From Gp7-AA6 sp036001245 (GTDB lineage Bacteria; Acidobacteriota; Thermoanaerobaculia; UBA5066; Gp7-AA6): a stretch of DNA of 64,000 nt. The stretch is taken from the NCBI GenBank assembly GCA_036001245.1, contig DASYUL010000061.1, positions 38,880 to 102,879 of the forward strand. The letters are read 5' to 3'. Positions 50,542-57,189 of the stretch are shown here, one piece after another; within the stretch, counting starts at the first letter, position 1; each line of letters opens with the position of its first letter. Position numbers and translations under genes: made by a program. The notes under the pieces are model-generated. The model made no database searches, had not been told where the DNA came from, and worked only from the letters and a program-made list of their open reading frames with translations.

Positions 50542-51638
50542 CCGGCCTCCCGGCGGCGTCGCCTCTCCATCTCCGCGATGAACCGGTCGAAGAGCACGTT
50601 CGCGTCGTGCGGCCCCGGAGACGCCTCGGGGTGGAACTGCGCCGCGAGGATCGGCAGCGTCCGGTGCCGGAAGCCCTCGAGAGTCCCGTCGTTCAGGTTG
50701 ACGTGCGTCGGCTCCACGTCCGCGGAGAGGCTCTCCCCTTCGACCGCGAACCCATGATTCTGCGACGTGATCGCCACCACGCCGCTCGAGACGTCCTGGA
50801 CGGGGTGATTGGCGCCCCGGTGCCCGAACTTGAGCTTGAACGTCGTGCCGCCGAGCGCGAGACCGAGGAGCTGGTGACCGAGACAGATCCCGAAGATTGG
50901 ACGGGCCGGGACGAGCCGCTCGATCGTGCGGATCGGACCGGGAAGGGCCGACGGGTCACCGGGGCCGTTCGAGAGGAAGATTCCGTCCGGATCGGCCTCG
51001 AGGACGCGCTCGGGCGCGGCGGTCGCAGGGTAGACGCGAACTCGGCAGCCCGCGGCGTTCAACAGGCGCACGATGTTCCACTTCATCCCGTAGTCGATCG
51101 CGGCGACCCGGAATCGCTCGCGCCCCACTCCCGGCCCGTGCTCGGTGATTGCCGAGGGCGAGACCGCGAGCGCCAGGTCGCTCCCGATCATCGGCGGTGA
51201 GTCGAGAACGCGCGCGCGGAGCTCTTCGGCGTCGTCGGTCTCCGTCGAGATTCCGGCGCGCATCGCGCCCTCCGACCGGATCCGGCGGACGAGTGCCCGC
51301 GTGTCGAGACCGTGCAGACCCAAGACTGCCGAGCGGTCCAGGTAGCTCGCGAGGCTCTCCTCTCCGCCGGCGCCGCTCCATCGTTCCGGAAAGTCCCGCG
51401 CGAGGAACCCGGCAACGTGCACGCGCGCCGACTCCGCCTCCGACGCGCGCACGCCATAGTTGCCGACGTGCGCCGCGGTCATGACGACGATCTGGCCGGC
51501 GTACGAAGGATCCGTCAAGATCTCCTGGTAACCGCTCATCGCGGTGTTGAACACGATCTCGCCGAACGAGGTGCCGGGGCGGCCGATCGCCTCGCCTCTC
51601 CACGCGCTCCCGTCTTCGAGGACGAGGAGTCCCTTCAA
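50538..51638 (-). CDS. carA: carbamoyl-phosphate synthase small subunit CarA
   Basis: Glutamine amidotransferase subunit giving ammonia to CarB. 366 aa. The N-terminal CPSase domain has TSFGEIVFNTAMSGYQEIL and DPSYAGQIVVMT; the class I GATase domain has the Cys nucleophile in GICLGHQLLGLALGG and the His/Glu pair in QFHPEASPGPHD. The TTG at 51638 overlaps the aroF stop (TTGA) and gives the expected N-terminus (LKGLLVLEDGS). Lies in an aroF-carA-lolC/E chain, not beside carB. Confidence 0.95.
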   Translation of the reverse strand: MKGLLVLEDGSAWRGEAIGRPGTSFGEIVFNTAMSGYQEILTDPSYAGQIVVMTAAHVGNYGVRASEAESARVHVAGFLARDFPERWSGAGGEESLASYLDRSAVLGLHGLDTRALVRRIRSEGAMRAGISTETDDAEELRARVLDSPPMIGSDLALAVSPSAITEHGPGVGRERFRVAAIDYGMKWNIVRLLNAAGCRVRVYPATAAPERVLEADPDGIFLSNGPGDPSALPGPIRTIERLVPARPIFGICLGHQLLGLALGGTTFKLKFGHRGANHPVQDVSSGVVAITSQNHGFAVEGESLSADVEPTHVNLNDGTLEGFRHRTLPILAAQFHPEASPGPHDANVLFDRFIAEMERRRRREAG

Positions 51639-52648
51639 GCCGTTCTTCCGACGACCGGGGCGAGCAGCCGCACCTCGGCCATGAGCTGCGCGAACATCTC
51701 GGGCAGGAGCGCCTGCGGTCCGTCCGAGAGCGCCACCTCGGGGTGGTCGTGAACCTCGATCAGGAGACCGTCGCTTCCGGCGGCGACCGCGGCGCGGGAC
51801 ATCGGCAGCACCTTCAACCGCTTGCCGGTGCCGTGCGACGGATCGACGAGGATCGGCAGGTGTGAGATCCGCTTGACGTACGGGATCACCGAGAGGTCGA
51901 GCGTGTTGCGCGTGTGGTTCGCGAACGTGCGGACGCCCCGCTCGCAGAGGACGACTTCGTAATTCCCCCCCGAGAGGAGGTATTCGGCGGAGAGGAGGAA
52001 CTCCTCGATCGTGGCCGACATGCCGCGCTTCAACAACACCGGCTTTCGCATGCGGCCGACTTTCTTCAGCAGCGCGAAGTTCTGCATGTTCCGCGCACCG
52101 ATCTGGAGACAGTCCGCGTATTCGGCGATGAGCTCCGCCGTTTCGGTGTCGAGCACCTCGGTGACGATTGGGAGGCCCGTCTCCTCCCGGACCTTCTTGA
52201 GGATCTTCAGGCCCGGCTCGCCGAGCCCCTGGAAGGAGTAGGGCGACGTTCGCGGCTTGAACGCCCCGCCGCGATAGAGGGTCGCGCCCGCTGCACGGAC
52301 TTGCCGCGCGATGTCGATCGCCTGCCTTTCCGACTCGACGGCGCACGGACCCGCGACGACCGCGAGGCGCGGGCCACCGACGGCGACGCCGCCGATCGAG
52401 ACGACCGTGTCTTCCGGCTTCGCCTCCCGGGAGACGAGCTTGTACGGCGCCGTGACCGGGATCACATCGGCGACGCCGGGAAGGTTTTCGAATGACGCAG
52501 ATTCGATCGAGCCGCGGTTGCCGGTGACACCAATTGCCGTCCGCTGCGCGCCGGGGATGGCGTGAGCCTGGAGACCCAGGCCTTCGACCGCCTCGACGAC
52601 CCGGCGGACGTCGTCCGCGGTCGCGGTGGAGCCCATCACGATCAGCAT
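51635..52648 (-). CDS. aroF: 3-deoxy-7-phosphoheptulonate (DAHP) synthase
   Basis: First shikimate-pathway step: condenses PEP and erythrose-4-phosphate. 337 aa of the type I-beta (Thermotoga/Bacillus AroF-like) class. An N-terminal ferredoxin-like regulatory domain (about 1-75) carries feedback control in relatives. The barrel then has VVAGPCAVES (metal Cys), YRGGAFKPRTSPYSFQGLG, LQIGARNMQNFALLKKVG, VLLKRG and PILVDPSHGTGKR. ATG at 52648. A broken copy of its 5' end lies at 53266-53364, evidence of a local tandem duplication. Confidence 0.95.
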   Translation of the reverse strand: MLIVMGSTATADDVRRVVEAVEGLGLQAHAIPGAQRTAIGVTGNRGSIESASFENLPGVADVIPVTAPYKLVSREAKPEDTVVSIGGVAVGGPRLAVVAGPCAVESERQAIDIARQVRAAGATLYRGGAFKPRTSPYSFQGLGEPGLKILKKVREETGLPIVTEVLDTETAELIAEYADCLQIGARNMQNFALLKKVGRMRKPVLLKRGMSATIEEFLLSAEYLLSGGNYEVVLCERGVRTFANHTRNTLDLSVIPYVKRISHLPILVDPSHGTGKRLKVLPMSRAAVAAGSDGLLIEVHDHPEVALSDGPQALLPEMFAQLMAEVRLLAPVVGRTA

Positions 52649-52844
52649 CGGGTGTAATCATTGGTAAGTGAATCGGCCCTGTCAATCGAAGCGTTTGTGG
52701 CGGACGGCTTCCGCCGCCGCGACCAGATCGAGCAGGGAACCGGTGAGCGCACGCTCCGCCCTGGCCGAGGTGATCCGCCAAGCGACGGAGACGGACGTCC
52801 GAGCCGAACGCTGGGCACGGTTCTCGCAATCTTTCGGGTTCCAC

Positions 52845-53354
52845 ATGGCAACAAGAGATCGCGATCCCCGGAAGGGGGCGCTCCTCGGATTCGACGGCTC
52901 CGGTCCACGACTCGCCGGCCGGCGTCTTTCTTCCTCGGTCTCCCGCGCTCTCGCGTTTCTGGCACTTCTGTTCGTCGCGCCGGCGCTCTTCGCGGCCTAC
53001 GTCGTCAAGCTGAAGGACGGTTCGCTCGTCTTCGCGCGAGCGCCGTACACGGTCAAGGCGACGCGAGCGATCATCACGCTCGAGAATGGAATCATCACGC
53101 AGATCCCGCTCGATGAAGTCGACGAGCCGGGCACCGAGAAGTACAACAGCGAAAACTTCGGCAACGCGATCGCGATCCCGACGCCGCGCGAGAAGACTTT
53201 TCAGCTCCCCGTTCGCCGACCGCGGTCCGGTGCGGTGTCGTCGGACTCGAGGCAGTCCGTCGGTCCCGTCCTGCGGGGTGGACCTGCGGTCCGAGGTTTT
53301 CGACGGCTTCCAGCACTCGACGGACGTGGTTCGGGGTCGCCGTCGAACCCATGA
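52845..53354 (+). CDS. truncated, chimeric paralogue of the downstream exported protein
   Basis: Frame open from GTG 52668 to 53354; I give the ATG at 52845. The hydrophobic segment SRALAFLALLFVAPALFA and the following 72 residues (AYVVKLKDGSLVFARAPYTV onward) are about 80% identical by my count to the neighbour at 53385. After QLPV the match fails: a Pro/Gln/Lys-rich stretch is missing, about ten residues of the middle remain (SSDSRQSVGPVL), and the rest is antisense to an aroF fragment. GTG 52668 lines up with the neighbour's GTG, so the real start may be there. Probably a decaying duplicate without the C-terminal domain; expression and function unclear. Confidence 0.55.
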   Translation: MATRDRDPRKGALLGFDGSGPRLAGRRLSSSVSRALAFLALLFVAPALFAAYVVKLKDGSLVFARAPYTVKATRAIITLENGIITQIPLDEVDEPGTEKYNSENFGNAIAIPTPREKTFQLPVRRPRSGAVSSDSRQSVGPVLRGGPAVRGFRRLPALDGRGSGSPSNP

Positions 53355-53364
53355 CGATCAGTAT
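53266..53364 (-). pseudogene. aroF: aroF 5' fragment (DAHP synthase remnant)
   Basis: Read on the minus strand it gives ILIVMGSTATPNHVRRVLEA, matching the intact enzyme's MLIVMGSTATADDVRRVVEA, and continues VENLGPQVH against VEGLGLQAH. The start codon is ATA where aroF has ATG, and homology ends after about 33 codons. The spacer between it and the next GTG also matches the aroF spacer. It is the left-over of a tandem duplication of the aroF 5' end and its divergent neighbour. Confidence 0.75.
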
Positions 53365-53384
53365 CGGCGTGCTATCATTCGTCG

Positions 53385-54161
53385 GTGAATAGCGACTCTC
53401 GGTCGAAGCGCCCCCGCCGCTCGACTTCTCTGGTCCCCCTCGCCCTCGCGTTTCTCGCCCTCCTCCTCGCCGCCCCCGCGCTTTTCGCCTACGTCGTCAA
53501 GCTGAAGGACGGTTCGCTGGTCTTCGCGCGCACACCGTACACCGTCAAGGGAACGCGGGCGATCATCACTCTCGAGAATGGAACGGTCACGCAGATTCCA
53601 CTCGAAAAAGTCGACGTTCCGGGCACCGACAAGTACAACCGCGAAAACTTCGGTAACGTGATCGCGATCGACACTCCGCAAGAGAAGGTCTTCCAGCTCC
53701 CCACTCCCGCCCCGCAGTCGAAAGGCGCCCTTCAGGAGATGATTCGGAAGAAGCGGGGCCAGCTCGGAATGCCGACCCCCGGACCGCCTTCCGCCGGCTC
53801 CGCGTCCGGTGCGGCGTCGTCGGACTCGACCCAATCCATCGATCCGATCCTGCAGTCGACCGTCGCGCACGTTTTCGAGGGGGCGGGAATTACGCAATAT
53901 CGCCTGACGAGCTCCCGCGGGAAGACGCGCCTCCTCGCGACCGCGAGCTCGGAACAGGCGGTCTTCAACACGCTGTCGGCGGCGGCCCGTGCGATCACGG
54001 AAGCGGCGACGCGCGGCCGCTCGGCCCTCGTGGAAATCGTCCTCTCGACGTCGTCGGGAGAGCCCGCTGGCACCTTCCAGATGACCCCGATGCAGGCGAA
54101 GCTCCTCGTCGACAAGGGCGTGACGATTCAGGATTACTTCGTAAAGAACGTAGTCTTTTGA
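53385..54161 (+). CDS. exported protein of unknown function, intact copy of duplicated pair
   Basis: 258 aa, not recognised as a named family. Basic N-terminus and a signal peptide (about 17-35, LALAFLALLLAAPALFA). Residues 36-108 form a small beta-rich domain (YVVKLKDGSLVFARTPYTVK), then a Lys/Gln/Pro/Ser-rich linker (about 108-155) and a C-terminal alpha/beta domain (AHVFEGAGITQYRLTSSRGK to the end, with MTPMQAKLLVDKGV). GTG start at 53385. Originally divergent from aroF, as the duplicate shows. It probably works in the periplasm; the first domain may sense or bind (speculation). Confidence 0.72.
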   Translation: MNSDSRSKRPRRSTSLVPLALAFLALLLAAPALFAYVVKLKDGSLVFARTPYTVKGTRAIITLENGTVTQIPLEKVDVPGTDKYNRENFGNVIAIDTPQEKVFQLPTPAPQSKGALQEMIRKKRGQLGMPTPGPPSAGSASGAASSDSTQSIDPILQSTVAHVFEGAGITQYRLTSSRGKTRLLATASSEQAVFNTLSAAARAITEAATRGRSALVEIVLSTSSGEPAGTFQMTPMQAKLLVDKGVTIQDYFVKNVVF

Positions 54162-54260
54162 GGGGGCGCGACATCCTAAGGGGCGCCTCGACGGCGCCCA
54201 TAGAGAGTCAACGGTCGCAGCTCACCATCCCATGGCTAGAAAGTAGCGACCGGCCGCTCG

Positions 54261-54560
54261 CTACTCCAAAAAATCCCGAACGTTCCTCCCCACCACGCCG
54301 ATAAACCGCTCCGTATAAGACTCGACTTCACCCACCGTCTCGTCGGCGAACATCCGCTCGACTCGATGCAGCGGGAAAAAGACCGTCGAAGGATGAGAGG
54401 AAGGGGGCTTTCCTTTCGCCACCTCGTGCATCCACACTTCGAAGAGGTCGAGCGCGAGTCCCCGCACCGTCACGCCCGCGGGCGTGGTGTCGAGAAGGAT
54501 GCCCCAGAACTTCTCGCGCGGCACGACGAGATGGACGAGAACGAGCTGTCCCGGCTTCAC
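54261..54560 (-). CDS. small conserved-looking protein after methylmalonyl-CoA epimerase
   Basis: 99 aa, cytoplasmic, not recognised. It starts VKPGQLVLVHLVVPREKFWG, a beta-strand opening that recalls small Sm-like or SH3-like folds, and ends in a charged helix (GRNVRDFLE). A conserved-looking middle part is LDLFEVWMHEVAKGKPPSSH. The GTG at 54560 overlaps the mce stop (GTGA), so it is translated with mce, meaB and the acyl-CoA dehydrogenase. A role in propionate or branched-chain acyl-CoA use is possible by context only. Confidence 0.68.
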   Translation of the reverse strand: MKPGQLVLVHLVVPREKFWGILLDTTPAGVTVRGLALDLFEVWMHEVAKGKPPSSHPSTVFFPLHRVERMFADETVGEVESYTERFIGVVGRNVRDFLE

Positions 54561-54973
54561 GGCTCGGACGCCTGCTCCGAGAGCTCGATCAGCACGCCGT
54601 GGCCGGCCGACGGGTGCAGGAACGCGACGCGTTTTCCGTCGGCTCCCGGGACCGGGCTCTCGTTGACCAGCCGGAATCCGCGCGACTTCAGATCTTTCAC
54701 GGCATCCTCGAGGTCGTCGACGGCGAAGCAGACGTGATGGATACCCGGCCCGCGTTTTGCGAGAAACTTCGCGATCGCCGAGTCCGGGCCGGTCGGCTCC
54801 AGGAGCTCGAGCCTCGTATCGCCGAGTGGAAGGAACGCGGTGACGACTCCCTGGCTCGTGACCGCCTCGCGCGTGGATTCGGAGAGACCGAGCGCACGGT
54901 AAATCCCGAGCGCGTCGTCGATCGACGAGACGGCGATCCCGATGTGGTCGAGCCGGCGGGCAAAGACGCTCAC
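54557..54973 (-). CDS. mce: methylmalonyl-CoA epimerase
   Basis: 138-aa vicinal-oxygen-chelate protein interconverting (S)- and (R)-methylmalonyl-CoA. Two beta-alpha-beta-beta-beta repeats: LDHIGIAVSSIDDALGIYRA (metal His) and GIHHVCFAVDDLEDAV, with LRLLEP-like TRLELLEPTGPDSAIAKF between and GVLIELSE at the end supplying the Glu ligand. The GTG at 54973 overlaps the meaB stop (GTGA). The mutase subunits themselves are not in the window. Confidence 0.93.
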   Translation of the reverse strand: MSVFARRLDHIGIAVSSIDDALGIYRALGLSESTREAVTSQGVVTAFLPLGDTRLELLEPTGPDSAIAKFLAKRGPGIHHVCFAVDDLEDAVKDLKSRGFRLVNESPVPGADGKRVAFLHPSAGHGVLIELSEQASEP

Positions 54974-55947
54974 GCGCGCTCGATCGCCGGCTCGCGGACG
55001 AGACGCTCGAAGAGCCGCCCCGCCGCCGAATAGGGATCTTCGCTCCGCTGACACACGCGCTCGACCGCGTCCTCGAAGCCGTCGGGCTCGGGCGCGCGCG
55101 ATTCGATCGTCCGGTGGAAGCGCTCCTCCAGGAGCGCGAGCAGCCTCGACCGGGCCCGCCGCGCGGCGCGCTGTCCGCCCTCTGGGGAGCCATTCAGCGA
55201 AAGGCCGTGCGACTCCATGGCGTCGACGACCGCCTCGACCCCTTCCCCCCGCGGCGCGACCGTACGCACGATCGGCGGCCGCCAGGCACGCGGCGGCGCG
55301 AGATCGAGCATCATCGCGAGCTCGGCCGACGTCCGGTCGGCGCCCTCGCGATCCGCCTTGTTGACCACGAAGACATCGGCAATCTCGAGGATCCCCGCCT
55401 TGATCGCCTGGATGTCGTCGCCCTGCCCCGGCACGAGGATCACGGCCACCGTCTCGGCGGTCTTGACGATGTCCACCTCGTCCTGGCCCACTCCCACCGT
55501 CTCGACGAGCACGACGTCGAAACCGGCGGCGTCCAGGATGTCGACGGCGTCGCTCGTCGCTCGCGCGAGTCCGCCCATCGCGCCGCGCGTCGCCATCGAT
55601 CGAATGAAGACGCCCGGGTCGGTGTAGATCTCTCCCATCCGGATGCGATCGCCCAGGATCGCGCCGCCGGTGAAGGGCGAGGACGGGTCCACGGCGACGA
55701 TCCCCACCGTCTGGCCGCGGCGGCGGAAGACCTGCGCGACCCGGAGGGCGAGCGTCGATTTGCCGGCCCCCGGCGGGCCGGTGAGCCCGAGCACGCGGGC
55801 GCGGCCGGTCTTCGGATAGATCCCGCGAAGCAGGTCGGGGACGTTGCCCGACTCGGCCGCGGAGATGGCCTGCGCGATACGACGCGGCTCCCTCGCGAAG
55901 ACCCCTTCGACGAGCGCGGAGGTCCCCGGAGTCGGGGACGGGCTCAT
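54970..55947 (-). CDS. meaB: methylmalonyl-CoA mutase-associated G3E GTPase MeaB
   Basis: 325-aa chaperone that loads and protects the B12 cofactor of methylmalonyl-CoA mutase. Walker A GLTGPPGAGKSTLALR, IVAVDPSSPFTGGAILGDRIRM, SMATRGAMGGLARAT, VLVETVGVGQDEVDI and NKADREGADR are all typical of the MeaB/ArgK family. ATG at 55947 overlaps the acyl-CoA dehydrogenase stop (ATGA); its stop overlaps mce. The C-terminal extension, a dimerisation arm in the family, is present. Confidence 0.95.
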   Translation of the reverse strand: MSPSPTPGTSALVEGVFAREPRRIAQAISAAESGNVPDLLRGIYPKTGRARVLGLTGPPGAGKSTLALRVAQVFRRRGQTVGIVAVDPSSPFTGGAILGDRIRMGEIYTDPGVFIRSMATRGAMGGLARATSDAVDILDAAGFDVVLVETVGVGQDEVDIVKTAETVAVILVPGQGDDIQAIKAGILEIADVFVVNKADREGADRTSAELAMMLDLAPPRAWRPPIVRTVAPRGEGVEAVVDAMESHGLSLNGSPEGGQRAARRARSRLLALLEERFHRTIESRAPEPDGFEDAVERVCQRSEDPYSAAGRLFERLVREPAIERA

Positions 55948-57092
55948 GACCCTTCCGTCAGCAGGCTGCGCGCGATGACGAGCTTCTGGATCTCGCTCGT
56001 GCCCTCGCCGATCGTGCAGAGCTTCACGTCGCGGTAGTACTTCTCGACCGGGAAGTCTTTGGTGTAGCCGTACCCGCCGTGGATCTGGACGGCGCGGTCC
56101 GCGATGCGAACCGCCGCCTCGCTCGCGTAGAGCTTCGCTTGCGCCGAGTGCCGCGTAGTCTCCTCGCCCCGGTCCCGTTCCTGCGCGGCGCGCTCGGTCA
56201 GGAGCCGGGAGGCGTCGATCTCCGTCGCCATTTCGGCGAGGTAGAACTGGATGGCCTCGAAATCGGCGATCGGACGGCCGAACTGGCGGCGCTCTTTGGC
56301 GTATTTGAGCGATGCCTCCCAGGCGCCACGCGCCATCCCGATCGCGAGCGCCGCGATTGAAATTCGGCCGCCGTCTAGGATCTTCATCGAGTCGACGAAA
56401 CCGGTGCCCTCCGACCCGAGCAGGTTCTCGCTCGGGATCCGGCAGTCCTCCATGACGAGCGTGCACGTGTCCGACGCCCGCATCCCGAGCTTGTTCTCCT
56501 TTTTGCCGACGCGGATGCCCGGGTTGTCGAGCTCGACGATGAACGCCGAGATGCCGTGGCGCCCCGCGGAGCGGTCCGTGACCGCCATCAAGACCGCGAC
56601 CTGGCCGACCGACGCGTTCGTGGTGAAGTTCTTCGAGCCGTTCAAGACCCACGAGTCGCCGTCGCGCACGGCGGTCGACTTGGTGCCTCCCGAGTCCGAG
56701 CCCGCCTCGGCTTCGGTCAGGCCCCACGCCGCCAGCCACTCGCCGGTCGCGAGCCGGGGAACGTACTTCTGCCGCTGTGCCTCGGTGCCGAACTGGTAGA
56801 TGTGGTTCGTTCCCAGCGAAGTGTGGGCGGCGAGCGACAGCCCGACGGATCCGTCGACGGCGGAAATCTCCTCGACCACCCCGATGTAGTCCATGTAGGA
56901 GAGCCCGGCGCCGCCGTACTTCTCCGGAAAAATCGTGCCGAGGAAGCCGAGGTCCCCGAGCTTCACGAAGAGCTCGCGCGGGAAGGTCTGCGCCTCGTCC
57001 CACTCCATGACGTGGGGCCGGATCTCTGCCTCGGCGAATTCCCGCGCCGCCTGGCGGATCGCCTGCTGCTCGGCGGTCAAGACCGCACTCAT
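55944..57092 (-). CDS. acyl-CoA dehydrogenase
   Basis: 382-aa FAD-dependent enzyme introducing an alpha-beta double bond. N-terminal helical domain, then AWGLTEAEAGSDSGGTKSTA (FAD/substrate strand) and a C-terminal helical domain with QIHGGYGYTKDFPVEKYYRD and ERTYEGTSEI-like IGEGTSEIQKLVIARSLL. The catalytic Glu of short-chain types fits the GEGTSEIQ segment. With meaB and mce it may take branched-chain or short acyl-CoA towards propionyl/methylmalonyl-CoA (inference). I used ATG 57092 (MSAVLTAEQQAIRQ); upstream is a word-type repeat. Confidence 0.93.
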   Translation of the reverse strand: MSAVLTAEQQAIRQAAREFAEAEIRPHVMEWDEAQTFPRELFVKLGDLGFLGTIFPEKYGGAGLSYMDYIGVVEEISAVDGSVGLSLAAHTSLGTNHIYQFGTEAQRQKYVPRLATGEWLAAWGLTEAEAGSDSGGTKSTAVRDGDSWVLNGSKNFTTNASVGQVAVLMAVTDRSAGRHGISAFIVELDNPGIRVGKKENKLGMRASDTCTLVMEDCRIPSENLLGSEGTGFVDSMKILDGGRISIAALAIGMARGAWEASLKYAKERRQFGRPIADFEAIQFYLAEMATEIDASRLLTERAAQERDRGEETTRHSAQAKLYASEAAVRIADRAVQIHGGYGYTKDFPVEKYYRDVKLCTIGEGTSEIQKLVIARSLLTEGS

Positions 57093-57110
57093 CGCAAGAA
57101 TTCTAGCGTG

Positions 57111-57183
57111 GGCCGGGAACCGGCAGCGGGTAGCCGGAAGAACGAGAACTGCGCGCTCCCGGCTTCCGGCTCCCGGCTTGCCG
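57111..57183. repeat. low-complexity word repeat (CGGGAACCGG / CTCCCGGCTTCCGGCTCCCG)
   Basis: Same word family as 15930-15999: GGGAACCGGCAGCGGGTAGC, then CTCCCGGCTTCCGGCTCCCG. The two halves are roughly inverted with respect to each other (GCCGGGAACCGG/CCGGCTCCCGGC), so a long hairpin is possible between two same-strand genes. Confidence 0.45.
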
Positions 57184-57189
57184 CCCGGC

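Noticed and set aside
53095..53352. Independent 85-aa minus-strand gene
   Set aside because: Its first 30 residues are an aroF fragment and the rest is antisense to the truncated paralogue.
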